Assembly: GCA_019279435.1 (NCBI GenBank)
Contig: JAAALK010000289.1
Location: forward strand, 92,969,023-93,033,022
From: Zizania palustris
Taxonomy: Eukaryota; Streptophyta; Magnoliopsida; Poales; Poaceae
DNA length: 64,000 nt
Reading direction: 5' to 3'
Shown here: piece by piece, positions 41,843 to 52,771 of the stretch
How the letters are laid out: every line of letters begins with the position of its first letter
Position numbering within the stretch: position 1 is the first letter of the stretch
The notes under the pieces: model-generated
What the model was told of the DNA's origin: nothing
The model's database searches: none
The model's input: only the letters and a program-made list of their open reading frames with translations
Position numbers and translations under genes: made by a program

Positions 41843-43189
41843 TGTTGACACGAAAATGTGCCCCCACACTTGGGTTAGTCCGATGATCCAAAAGTGCACG
41901 GATACTTAGGGATAGGCCTAAGCGTGACGTGGCACCGACGTCACGTTCCGACTACCCTTAATAGTGATAAGGGGGTGGAGTTGTCAGGCAACCAGATTAC
42001 ACAAAATAATCCAATTAGCCGAAAGAAATAGATTAAACAGAATAAAATCAGCAAACCAGTCAGAGCCCATCTGGTTCGAAGTCTGATGCGAAGGGTGCGC
42101 CGAAGGGTACCATCGGTGTCATGTGCGAAGTGCTCCACCGAAGGGTGCTTCGGCGTTCGGACTGATCCAGCCGAAGGTGAACTCTGAACGGATCTAGACG
42201 CGATGATCACCTCCGAACAGCGGGGTTCGGCGTGATATCTCCGATACAGGAATCTATGAGACAATGATGCGAAGGCCACGCGTGAGTGCAACTTCGTCCA
42301 GTGTGGAGTATTGTTGTGGTGAAGCCTGTTGCGACGAAGTATGCTGGCGAAGCCTGTTGCCGAAGCCTGCGATCTTGTCGAAGGGTGTCCTGGGGACCTC
42401 CGGAACCGGTCTCTCAGCTCCAGACATCGTACCTCCGGCGAAGGGGCTCCGAACGTGCGAACCTGCAACAGAGACGATGCGAAGTTCCAATTCGGCCTGA
42501 GGACCGAATTTTGCTAAGTGTTGCACTAGTAGCGAAGGTAGAAATCTATTACGCAGATTAGCGGATACTTCACAGGCGAAGTAACAAGGCGATAACAATC
42601 TATTACGTAGATTAACGGATACTTCACAGGCGAAGTAACAAGGATTACCATTGTTCCGTAGTGGCCGACCGAGGGCTTCCAGGCAAACCCACGAAGAGGT
42701 ACAGGAAAGTAAAGATAAAGTAAATACGATCAAAGCATGGGCTTTGGTTTGGTTTGTGTTGGTGGGGGGGTTCTCCACGCCGGCCATGCCTCTCTATTTA
42801 TAGGGGGTTAACTCCTAATCTAATCTGCTATTAATCCGGCCAGATAAAGATAGAGATTGAGCTGGAAATGCGTGCAACTCTATCTCTCCCGAGGTGGGCT
42901 TTGGCTAGGCCCGTCGAGGCCTGCTCCTCGGGCCGAAGCTTCAGCAACGTGGGCTTCGGCCAGGCCTGTTGAGGCTTGCTCCTCGGGCCAAAGCTTCATT
43001 AGCGTGGGCCTCCGAAGGCTTCCTGGCCGAAGCCCGTGGGCTGGCTAGAGGCTTTCAGAGCCCATAGCTCATTGGGCTTCGGCCTTGTAGGGCTTCGGAC
43101 AGACCCTGGACATGTGTACTTTCGGCCCAAATCACCAAAACTTGATATTTTTACAATCTAGCCATTAATGCCATTTTTTGCTATCAACA
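41843..43189 (-). repeat. Tat-3 3' LTR
   Basis: 1347 bp. On the - strand it begins TGTTGATAGCAAAAAATGG and ends TTTTCGTGTCAACA. The - strand TATA box is at 42795-42802. The second half is rich in GGCTTCGG words. Confidence 0.9.
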
Positions 43190-43206
43190 CATGCCCCCTG
43201 CCTTTT
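43190..43206 (-). promoter_or_regulatory. Tat-3 polypurine tract
   Basis: The - strand reads AAAAGGCAGGGGGCATG just before the LTR. Confidence 0.82.
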
Positions 43207-43274
43207 AGTGAACTAGTGAACTAAAAGTACAATGAGCTGAAGACGATACCATCCATATCGGCTTTCCGACACTT

Positions 43275-44400
43275 TTATAATGTTTGCCACACACTTGGGA
43301 AATACCTTTTCAAGTATCTACCATTCAAAGCTCTTCGAAACCGCTCTCCCTGCAGGGATTCCAACACGTATGTGTTGCCGGGAGCGATTTCGGCTATCTT
43401 AAAAGGACCTTCCCAACTAGGTGACCATTTGCGAAATTTGGGACTCTTCGAGCCTAAAGGCAAAATCGTTTTCCATACTAAGTCTCCTATTTGAAACGAT
43501 TTTTGTTTGACCTTCTCATTATAGGCTCTAGCTATTCTTGTCTACTTCTATGGCTTCTAAAGCTCTTAGTCTCTTATTGGTCACTTCCTCCAGATTATCC
43601 TTCAGAAGAGCCTCATACTCATTGACCGAAAAGTCGTCTTGCTTTAACACTCTTAAGGAGCCAAGATCTACCTCTACAGGCAGAACGGCCTCTTGTCCAT
43701 ATACAAGCTCATATGGACTGACCTTGGTGGCACCGTGCTTTGCAATCCTACAAGCCCATAACGCCTCGGAAAGCACTTCATGCCACCTTTTAGGAATATC
43801 TTCAATTTTCTTCTTAATAAGCTTAATCACGGTTTTATTACTAGACTCGGCCTGACCATTGGCCTGAGTGTAGTAAGGTGAAGAGTTTATCAACTTAATA
43901 CCATAGTATTCGGCGAAGTCCCTTACTTCTCCAGAAACAAATGAACTACCATCATCCATAGTTAGAGTTTGGGGAATGCCGAATCTATGTATGATGTGCT
44001 TTAAAATAAAATCACGTACCTCGTTGTGAGTCATGTTCTTGAGAGGTACGGCCTCGGTCTACTTAGTGAAGTAATCCGTCGCCATCAATATGAACCGATG
44101 CCCTTTTGAGGAAGGAGGGTGAATCTGGCCGATAAAGTCTAAACCCCAACCCCGAAACGACCATGGCTTGACAATAGGATTGAGCAACGATGCAGGAGCC
44201 AACTGGATGTTTCCAAACTTCTAACATGCCTCACACCCTCTGTAGTACTTGAAACAATCTTCAGTCATAGTCGGCCAATAAAAACCCGCTCTTTTGAGCA
44301 TCCAACTCATCTTTTGGGCCGACTGGTGAGTGCCGCAAAGCCCCTCATGGACTTCTCCTGTAGCCACCTGAGACTACTCATGGTCTAAACATTTCAATAG
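43275..44400 (-). pseudogene. Tat-3 integrase
   Basis: The - strand N-terminal zinc part lies near 44230-44390 (SWMLKRAGFYWPTMTEDCF, then CEAC). The core begins near 44150 (LDFIGQIHPP) and continues with GIPQTLTMDDGSSF (about 43960) and the glutamate in NGQAESSNK (about 43855). VSPYELVYGQEAVLPVE follows. The C-terminal part WSPSWEGPFKIAEI to RALNGRYLKRYFP is at 43280-43420. Frame changes near 44040 and 43510 break it. It would insert the DNA copy. Close in form to Tat-1 integrase (12731-13200) but better kept. Confidence 0.82.
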
Positions 44401-44960
44401 CACTCCGTCAATGGTTTGGCAGTACAATGTGTCGTCAACCAACACGAATTTGAACGCTTGTCGCCGAACCCTCCAATCAACCCTTCAGCTAGGGTCTCTC
44501 AAATATTGGACGATTGGAACTCTCCAATCACCCTTACATGTTTCAGAGGGCCTCGCTGGTCTACCTTCTGAAAAAACCTCTAAAATATTGACTTCGGGGT
44601 GCCCCCGAGCCATTCCAGCTCCGGCTGAAGCCTGGCAGAGGTGGCCATTCGGAGTGTGCCGGGCCGAAGCTCTTCGGAGGGTTTGGACTCCAGAGAGCCT
44701 TCTCCGTCCGGGAGGCTTCGCACTATCGGCTCCGGCGTGCCAGACCCTTTGATCGGCAGAGCACTCCGATCCAAGGGCTTCGGCGTGTGGTGGCCTCCGG
44801 TGACCAGAGGGGCTCGACCCGAGGCGTGCGCCTACCCACCTTTACTGGCTTCGACAGTTGGACTAAACACCAGCTTCTCCAATACAGAAAATTTCCCTCT
44901 CCTGACTTGGTAGCCAGATGCTTGTTCAGCCAAATCATTGGCGACTGAATTGGCTTCTCT
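44401..44960 (-). other. Tat-3 spacer between second RNase H and integrase
   Basis: About 560 bp, partly open on both strands, GGCTTCGG/CTCCGG-rich from 44580 to 44870. No domain recognised. A variable linker is common in Tat pol; it resembles LTR composition and may be a captured stretch. Confidence 0.45.
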
Positions 44961-46912
44961 TCACACATGAGATATTTTGAAATCATCAAAAGTAGCAATT
45001 ATGTCTAGACATTTGTCCAAGTAGCTATTCAGCAAGCCATTAAAGCATTGAGCATTCTTAGCTACTTGTTGTACTACTAATAACGAATCACTATACACGT
45101 GAATATGTCTAGAGCCCACAGACTCTAGTAGTTCAAGACCTAGCAACAACGCCTCGTATTCGGCTTGGTTATTAGTGGAAGGAAACTCTAGTCGGGCCGA
45201 GGTTTCAAAGCGCATACCATTAGGTGATATGAGAACCACTCCAATACCTTGGCCACTCTTGCAAGCCGAACCGTCAAAATGGATTTTCCATGGTACTACC
45301 TCAACTAGAGCAATAGCATCACTCAAGCTAACATCTACGTGATAATCAACTATAAAGTTGGCTACGACTTGGCCTTTCATTGCTCTTAGGGGCTCATAGG
45401 CCAAATCGTATTCAATCAACGCGTAAGCCCATTTTTCGATTCTTCCACTTAGAATCGGCTTTTGTAACATGTGCTTTATAACATCGGTTTGATAAACAAT
45501 AACACATGTAGTGGGGAGAAGATAATGGCGCAATTTGGTGCACGCGTAGTAGAGTGATAAACACAATCGTTCCACAAACGTGTACCTGGTTTTGGCGTCC
45601 AGCAGGCGGTGGCTCAAGAATGTGATGAAGTACTCCTTCCCCTCCACCTCCTGGGTAAGCATGACTCCAATCACACTATCTTCGGCGACGATGTATAGCC
45701 AAAACAGAATCCCAGCCTTGGGAGCTCTCACCACGGGCGGTGATGACAAGCACTCCTTGATCTTCTCAAAAGCACTTTGCTGGCTTGCCCCCCAAGTGAA
45801 CTCGTCTTCATTTTTCAGCCGAAGTATGGGGACAAAGGCATCAATCTTGCCGGACAAGTTGGATATAAAGCGACGCAGATAGTTCAACTTGCCTAGCAAC
45901 TTTTGCACATCCCTTTTGCATGTCAGTGTTGCAACATTTATCATCTTTTCAAATCTCTTAGGATCAATTTCTATGCCTCTCTCATGAATAATGAAACCTA
46001 AGAACTTACCCGCCGATACACCAAAAGCACACTTAAATGGGTTCATTTTCAACCCATACTATCGCACCATGTCGAAAGCAACCTTCAAATCGTCTAAATG
46101 GTTTCCCATAGCGTTCAATTTGACCACGACATCATCAATGTAAACTTCTAACATAACTCCTAACAAGTCATGAAAGATTAAGTTCATAGCATGGTGATAC
46201 GTGGCGCCGGCATTTTTCAAACCAAAAGTCATGACGACCCGCTCGAACAAACCGACAAAACCAGGGCATCAAAAGGCAGTCTTATAGACGTCCTCTTCGG
46301 ACATAAAGATTTGATTATAACCGGCATTGCCATCAAGAAAACTTAGTACCTTGTGTCCTGAAGCATCGTTGATCAGCATGTCAGCTATTGGCATTGGATA
46401 CTCGTCCTTCAGAGTGGCTCTATTTAGGTCCCGGAAATCAATGCATACCCATATCTTGCAGCTCCCTTTCTTCTCTACAGGCACAATGTTAGCAACCCAT
46501 TCCGCATACCTGCATGGCCTAATAAATTCAGCCTTGAGTAGTCGTTCCACTTATTCTTTAACTCGGTCATAGACAGCCAAATTATGGGCATGATGGGCAG
46601 CCGATGCTCCACGAGCTCGTGGCTTAGCCCTGGCATCTTGCTATACTCCCATGTGAAACAATCGACATACGACCGAAGTAACTTTATTACTTCAGCCTTT
46701 TCATCGGGCTGCAAATGTTGGTTTACAAAAGTCGGCCTTGGGATGCTACCATCACCTATGTCGACCTCCTCCAAGGGATCGGCCGACGCAAAACCTTTTC
46801 CTAATTTTTCTACTTTGCTAAAGTCCTTGATGGCTTCAGCAATACCGTCTTTATTAGACCGATATTGTTGCACACGAGACTTTAGCCAATCTAGATTATC
46901 CTTGCTAGACAT
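44961..46912 (-). pseudogene. Tat-3 reverse transcriptase and dual RNase H
   Basis: The - strand has KIWVCIDFRDLNRATLKDEYP (about 46440), MTFGLKNAGATYHHAMN (about 46190-46245), active site YIDDVVVK (about 46110-46150), KCAFGVSAGKFLGFIIHERG (about 45970-46040), then RNase H DAKTRYTFVERLCLSLYYACT (about 45540-45610), and a second RNase H with HFDGSACKSGQGIGVVLIS, NNQAEYEALLLGLELL and YSDSLLVVQQ (45060-45290). Here the second domain keeps DGS, the glutamate and DS, unlike Tat-1. The upstream part 46475-46912 is in another frame. RT copies RNA; the second RNase H is the plant-acquired domain typical of Tat. Stops at 46059-46061 and 46266-46271 break it. Confidence 0.87.
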
Positions 46913-47136
46913 GACTATTAATACAAAAATAGACGTGCTACTCTATCCTGCTTTACAGACACTGGTACAAACCGTCCTCTGGATACACTAACAAAGTCAA
47001 AATCCGAAAGATCTCTACCTGATAGACACTCTACTTTGTTATGGACGGCGTCGACTGATACATCGTCCAATGCTACTTGGGCCGAAGTATCCGTGGGGAT
47101 GACTTGTACCTCATCGCCGTCCCACTGTATCAGGCA

Positions 47137-48351
47137 CTAGTGTAGAGTAGAAGGGATGCAACAGTTCGCGTGAATCAAGTCGTGCCCTAGTAACACGCTA
47201 TAGTTACCTTGTACGTCGACAACGAAAAATGTCGTTGGTAATGTCTTGTTGCCCACCGTCAACTCCATAGAGAGTACTCCCTTGGCCTCCGAGCTCTCGC
47301 CGTTGAAGCCGTTGAGCATCAAGTTAGTCTTCTTCAGGTCATCTTCATCCCTGCCAAGTTTCTTCAACAATGAATAAGGCATTAGGTTAACAGTGGCGCC
47401 GCCGTCGACGAGCATCCGGGAAATCGACTTCCCATCGATGTGACCTGAGACATAGAGGGGCTTCAGATGGCGAGGAGAGTCCTTGGGCTTCTCGAAGATG
47501 GCGTTGCGCAGACCGAGGTTCAATTGAGTGACCTCGGCCTCATCCCGTGGCAGGGCGAACTTGGCGGGCAGTGTGACGATGTTGATGTCCATCGCCTGGG
47601 GTGCGGGTCCCTCAAAGACGGGCGAGTAATCGTCATCGATCATGTCATCGTCGTCGTCGCTTCGACTAGGAGACGGGTTGGTTATCTCAACCGGTTTCTC
47701 CCTCCATACCTGTTTGGTACCTGGCCGAGGGCAGATCTCCATGAAGATAGCGTCGCGCTCGGCCTGAGCTTTCTTCTCACGTATCTCCTGTGCCCGTAGT
47801 CTTTGCAGGCGTCTCTTCTATGATTTGGACATGCCTGGAGGGGCCCAAGATGGCCGAGGTTTGGTACCGGGTGCTACTATTCGACTTTTGTTAATTCTGG
47901 CCGAAGTGGTACTGTGCCCTTCGGCCTTGGTCACCCTGTGTTCGAAGGGGGCTTCGCTGCGAACCCCGTCGGATGGACCGGCCTCGTTCGGCCGATCGAA
48001 CCAAGCTTTGGCGCAGGGCTCGGCCGAAGCATGAGACTTACCTTCGTCAGACCTCGGTGACGAGGTCTTCGGGACTGGGACTTCCTGAGACCCAACTCTG
48101 ATGGTTATGGCTTCGGACTCCCTGACTTTGGCCTCCGCGTGCTCGCACCCTTCGGCTTTGCTCTGCATGGTCCAATTCGGAGGCACCACAGGCAGTCTGT
48201 GGGTGATGCCCCCCTCCGCTGCGTCTGTTTGCCCCTGCCATCCACAATACTCCGAAGGAAAATAAGGCATAGTGTTAGGCTGTGGAGGGTACCCTGACCC
48301 GGATACGTACAGAGCCCACGGGGTCTCCGCCCAGCCATTCGGTGGAGGCAT
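47137..48351 (-). pseudogene. Tat-3 protease region and gag-protease linker
   Basis: The protease at 47137-47742 has SRMLVDGGATVNLMPYSLLK, with DGG/A in place of DSG/T as usual in Tat elements, and VQGNYSVLLGHDLIHANC. Upstream, 47818-48351 is a Pro/Ser-rich linker in the same frame (ending at a stop at 47818-47820), not a known domain. Frame differs from gag (48408-50778) and from RT. Confidence 0.78.
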
Positions 48352-48407
48352 TGGCTGCTCTAGTGGCCTCGCCCACTATGAGCCGATCCCGTCACCCGGA
48401 TGGGGGT

Positions 48408-50778
48408 TCAGCCAAGTCGAAGGTGTCTCGGACCACACCAGCGAAGGGTCCTGCCAGGCCGGAGGTATGTTTGGCTAGTGCGGGCTGAAGCCTCCCATCG
48501 GAGAAGTCCAATGCAGTGCGGGGTTCGGCCATTAGGGGCCAATGTTCTTGTATAGGGGACCCGACCACTAGGGTTCGAAGCTATTGTACAGGGGGTTCGG
48601 CCATTGTGGCTTGGAACCACCGTGCGGAGCATCAGGCCACCGTGGCCCGAAGCCTTCGTGCGGAGGGTTTGCCGGTTTGGCCCGAAGCCGCCCTTCGAAG
48701 GTCTTATCCCCTTTGGCTGTTTTAGCTTAGCGCGCGGTCCTGCTTCCTGGGCCCTTCTCTGATGCTTGCTCAACAGCACATCATATGTCACCTTCGGCCT
48801 CTTGCGCGCCTTAGCCGAAGGGGTATTAACGTTCTGTTTCCACACTCCTACCTCGGTGTTCTTTGGCACGAGTGTGTGAGTGCGCGGTTCTCCAACAATT
48901 ACATCCTTCCCTTTAGCAGACTCGGCCTGTTCTGGCCGAATCAACACCTTCCTTTCACCAAGGTCAATGGCGTTGACTGGAAAAGGATCTTTATCTAGCT
49001 TCATCTTTGGATCATGGTCTATCTTCAATCGTACTTCTTCTATGGCCGATTGTATCTGCCGTCGAAAAATGTTGCAATCATTAGTATTATGATAATGTGA
49101 ATCATGCCACTTACAGTATGGATGCTTCTTTAACTCATCGGCAGGTGGGATGACTTGACCCTTAGGTAACCTGAGAAGCTGACTTTTTAAGAGAAAATCA
49201 AATATTTTATCACATTTAGTTATATCGAATGAGTACTTGACCTCACTAGGTATATTATTTGTGGGGGATGGCCGTAACTCAGAGCAAGTGACGGGTTTAT
49301 TTTTAGTGTTCCAAACCCATTTGGCCGCGTACATGTCAGCCGAATCCTCCTCTGACTCCTCCTCATCAGAGCGTTCCATGATATGGATTTCGGCCCTAGG
49401 CTTGCTAAACGTCTTAATAAATTTCTTATCTTTGGCTCGACCTTCTTGGACCAGAGCCTGTTGTAGAACTTGGCTAACTTCTAAAAAGTTTTGGTTATCT
49501 AATCTTTCTTTAATTTCGGAATGTAACCCGTTAAAAGCTAACTCCGCCAAGTCCCTTTCTGAAATATTAAGGCTAAAACATCGGTTTCTAGTATCCCTGA
49601 AACGCTTGATGTACTCAGATGCGCTCTCACTAGTTTTTTGATTAACCGATGTCAAATGCGAAAGCCTAAGTTCTGTTTCACCTGTGTAGAAATAATCATG
49701 GAATTTCTGCTCTAAATCGTCCCACGTGTGGATGGAGTTTGGCGGGAGCGCCGAAAACTAGGTGAAAGCTATGCCGGATAGCGAGAGAGAAAATAATCTA
49801 ACCTTTAGAGCATCTATCCCGCTAACCTCTCCACAATGCGCCAAAAATTGACTAACGTGCTCTAGTGTGGTCTTGCTACCCTTGCCATTGAACTTAGTGA
49901 ATTCAGGGATCCTATAGCCGCGGGGGTAGGGTACCGTATCAAGATGGTCGGGGTAGGGTTTACGGTAAACCCTAACCCGTCCCTTGGGCACGAAGCCAGC
50001 ACACTCCCTAAATAGGTTGCGGAGCCGCTTCTCTATATCATCTTGGTATGTTGCTTGCATGCGCCTCTAAAGTGGGGGCGCGACACGTGGTGGGATGTCG
50101 GCGTGTCGGCCATGTGCTTCTTCCCTACGTGCTATTTGTATAATGTGCTCGTGTCCAGGCATCTGCGTGTGTGGTGCGGGTAGCGCGGGTATTGGTGCAG
50201 GTGGTGCGTGGTATGCAGCATTAGTTTGACCATAGGTATAATGATTGGTCTCGGCCATAAGTTATGAGGCCAGAGACATGATCGTGCCAGTGCTGTCGTT
50301 AGTTCTACCATACACATGGTTTGCCGGAGGTGCGCTAGCAACAGGAACTGGAGGTACGGCCTCGGTAAAGCCAAACCTTGTAAGAGTCGCCTCTACTTGG
50401 GAGCTAACTGTCGAATCTATACGGTTGGCTAGCGAAGCGCTAACGGCTTGATCCACTGATGCGGCTATTTTTTGCTCAATTTCTAAACAAGATAAGCGAG
50501 GTGATAAAGGTGTTACCTGGACCTGAGTGAGGTCGGGGGTGACGATGTCGCGCTTGACGAAGCCCACGCGTGTCATGATGTAGCCCCCAAGCATCATGTC
50601 TTGGAGTGCCTTTAACTTTGTCTCGATCTCTGCTCGGTCTGCGGCGGGGATATCTTCAAGTGTAGGTGACAATATGTTGCGGTTGTCGATATCCGCGCCT
50701 CCTATTGTGTCCATCGACGGTGTAGACGTAGTAGTCGATGTAGATGTACCGGTGGCCGATGTAGACGTACTCATCATG
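48408..50778 (-). pseudogene. Tat-3 gag with repeat-rich C-terminal part
   Basis: Likely start MMSTSTSATG near 50778, just inside the PBS. Stops at 50262-50264, 50067-50069 and 49758-49760 are all in frame. Capsid motifs: VPYPRGYRIPEFTKFNG (about 49900-49950), THVSQFLAHCGE-like stretch, and SINQKTSESASEYIKRFRDTR-type (about 49600-49650). A His/Cys knuckle, CKWHDSHYHNTNDC, is near 49080-49120. From about 48720 to 48500 there is a chain of 12-14-residue repeats ending in RTPxT/RTP. Gag would package the RNA. Confidence 0.83.
48500..48720 (-). repeat. Short protein-level tandem repeat in Tat-3 gag
   Basis: Units such as PSHNGRTPCTIA, SNPSGRVPYTRT and LAPNGRTPHCIG, about 36-45 bp each, at least five degenerate copies. 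Function unknown. Confidence 0.6.
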
Positions 50779-50790
50779 TTGCCGTAGCCT

Positions 50791-50808
50791 TCCCCAGTGG
50801 AGTCGCCA
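50791..50808 (-). promoter_or_regulatory. Tat-3 primer binding site
   Basis: The - strand reads TGGCGACTCCACTGGGGA, 7 nt after the 5' LTR end. It is not tRNA-Met. Tat elements often use another tRNA (frequently Arg), but I could not match it. Confidence 0.7.
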
Positions 50809-51170
50809 AAAAGTGTGTTGACACAAAAATGTGCCCCCGCACTTGGGTCAGTCCGATGATCCAAAAGTGCACGGATACTTAGGGACAGGCCTAAGCGTGA
50901 AGTGGCACCGACGTCACGTTCCGACTACCCTTAATAGTGATGAGGGGGGTGGAGTCGCCAGGCAACAAGATTACACAAAATAATCCAATTAGCCGAAATA
51001 AATAGATTAAACAGAATAAAATCAGCAAACCAGTCGGAGCCCGTCTGGTTCGAAGTCTGATGCGGAGGGTGCGCCGAAGGGTAGCTTTGGCGTCTGGTGC
51101 GAAGTGCTCCGCCGAAGGGTGCTTCGGTGTTCGAAGTGATCCGGTCGAAGGTGAACTCCGTCCAGTGCGG

Positions 51171-51308
51171 GGTTTGGCGTGATATCTCCGATAAAGCAAT
51201 CTATGAGACAATGACGCGATGATCACCTCCGAACAGCGGGGTTTGGCGTGATATCTCCGATAAAGCAATCTATGAGACAATGACGCGATGGCCACGCGCG
51301 AGTGCAAC
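51171..51308. repeat. 69-bp tandem duplication in the Tat-3 5' LTR
   Basis: Two copies beginning GGTTTGGCGTGATATC (51171 and 51240). The 3' LTR has one. Confidence 0.82.
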
Positions 51309-51651
51309 TTCGTCCAGTGCGGAGTATAGTCGTGGCGAAGCCTGTTGCGACGAAGTATGCTGGTGAAGCCTGTTGCCGAAGCCTATGGTCTTGTCGAAGG
51401 GTGTCCTATGGGGACCTTCGGAACCGGTCTCTCAGCTCCGGACACCTCCGGCGAAGGGGCTCCGAATGTGCGAACCTGCAACAGAGACGATGCGAAGTAC
51501 CAATTTGGCCTAAGGACCGAATTTTGCTAAGTGTTGCACTAGTAGCGAAGGTAGCAATCTATTACGCAGATTAGCATATACTTCACAGGCGAAGTAACAA
51601 GGCGATACCAATCTATTACGTAGATTAACGGATACTTCACAGGCGAAGTAA

Positions 51652-51656
51652 CAAGG
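51652..51656. repeat. Solo LTR left target duplication CAAGG
   Basis: Matches 52152-52156. The uninterrupted Tat-3 3' LTR has the single CAAGG in this place. Confidence 0.92.
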
Positions 51657-52151
51657 TATTGGGGGAAAATATTCCATCCTCACGGTTATTGCAGTAACAA
51701 CACAAAGGCAGATAATGGATTCGAAGGTTTCCAACATGCATCTTCGGAGATGCCTTGAGTCAAGCTCGAAGTATGAAGAAGGACCTTAGTTCGGAGTATA
51801 TCTTCGAGCATGGACTCTTATGAGATCTTTTCTGCCAGCTAAGATGGAAGACTTATCTTCTTTCTCATTAGATTAGTCTTTTACCATTTTAGCCCTATTA
51901 AGGGTACCGAATAGTTTCCACTATGTCGGTTGTAATAGAGGGGTAAATAGGTCTTTTCCTTAATGTTTGGGCCTATAAATACCCCTCGGTTCACCCTGTA
52001 ATAGGGACCGAATACAAGTTATTCAATACACACATTCGAATTGTTCTAAGTTATTATCCTTTCGGAGGCTTAGAACAGTTCATTTCGCAAACACTTCGTT
52101 TGTTAGTTTCTAATCTTCAGAAACCTGTTAGCGTAATCGTTTACGCCAACA
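51657..52151 (+). mobile_element. Solo LTR of the Tat-4 family
   Basis: 495 bp starting TATTGGGGGAAAATA (mutated TGTT) and ending TTTACGCCAACA. It aligns with the Tat-4 LTR 61394-61887, best in its second half, including the TATA box CCTATAAATACCCC (51974-51981). Such remnants form by recombination between the two LTRs of one element. Inserted in the U3 half of the Tat-3 5' LTR. Confidence 0.88.
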
Positions 52152-52156
52152 CAAGG
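52152..52156. repeat. Solo LTR right target duplication CAAGG
   Basis: Partner of 51652-51656. Confidence 0.92.
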
Positions 52157-52303
52157 ATTACCACTGTTCCGTAGTGGCTGACGGAGGGCTTCCAGGCAAA
52201 CCCACAAAGATGTACAGGAAAGTAAAGGTAAAGTAAATACGATCAAAGCATGGGCTTTGGTTTGGTTTGTGTTGGGGGGTTCTCCACACCAGCCATGCCT
52301 CTC

Positions 52304-52311
52304 TATTTATA
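52304..52311 (-). promoter_or_regulatory. TATA box, Tat-3 5' LTR
   Basis: TATAAATA on the - strand followed by GAGAGGCATGG; same in the 3' LTR (42795-42802). Confidence 0.62.
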
Positions 52312-52510
52312 GGGGGTTAACTCCTAATCTAATCTGCTATTAATCTAGCCAGATAGAGATAGAGATTGAGCTAGAAACGTGTGCAACTCTATCTCTGCTG
52401 AGGTGGGCTTCGGCTAGGCCCGTCGAGGCCTGCTCCTCGAGCTGAAGCTTCGGCAGTGTGGGCTTCGGCCAGGCCCATCAAGGCTTGCTTCTCGGGCCGA
52501 AGCTTTGGTA

Positions 52511-52610
52511 GCGTGGGCCTCCGAAGGCTTCCGAAGCTTCGGCAGTGTGGGCCTCCGAAGGCTTCCGAAGCTTCGGCAGCGTGGGCCTCCAAAGGCTTCC
52601 TGGCCGAAGC
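52511..52610. repeat. 34-bp tandem units in the Tat-3 5' LTR
   Basis: GTGGGCCTCCGAAGGCTTCC followed by GAAGCTTCGGCAGC, two full copies and a partial third. The units contain AAGCTT and TTCGAAG-like palindromes. Fewer in the 3' LTR. Confidence 0.75.
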
Positions 52611-52766
52611 CCGTGGGCTGGCTAGAGGCTTTCGGAGCCCATAGCTCAATGGGTTTCGGCCCTATAGGGCTTCGGACAAACCCTGGACATGTGTACTTTT
52701 GGCCCAAATCACCAAAACTTGATATTTTGACAATCTAGCCATTAATGCCATTTTTTGCTATCAACA

Positions 52767-52771
52767 ATTAC
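52767..52771. repeat. Tat-3 right target duplication ATTAC
   Basis: Partner of 41838-41842. Confidence 0.92.

Larger units (their letters stand above)
41843..52766 (-). mobile_element. Tat-3: Tat-lineage gypsy retrotransposon, near full length
   Basis: LTRs 41843-43189 and 50816-52766 with perfect ATTAC duplications. On the - strand: PBS, gag, protease, reverse transcriptase, RNase H, a second plant-type RNase H, integrase and PPT. Integrase after RT, and two RNase H domains, define a Tat-type gypsy element. No antisense cargo gene lies between integrase and the 3' LTR, unlike Tat-1. The right LTR is longer because of a solo LTR insertion and two tandem duplications. Gag has three in-frame stops and pol at least three frame changes, so it is not autonomous. 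Confidence 0.92.
50816..52766 (-). repeat. Tat-3 5' LTR, with insertion
   Basis: 1951 bp; without the solo LTR and its duplication it is about 1450 bp, longer than the 3' copy through a 69-bp tandem duplication (51171-51308) and extra 34-bp units (52511-52610). The - strand TATA box is at 52304-52311. Confidence 0.9.

Noticed and set aside
52389..52738. Open frames over the 34-bp units of the Tat-3 LTR
   Set aside because: They come from tandem units in a non-coding LTR and exist on both strands.
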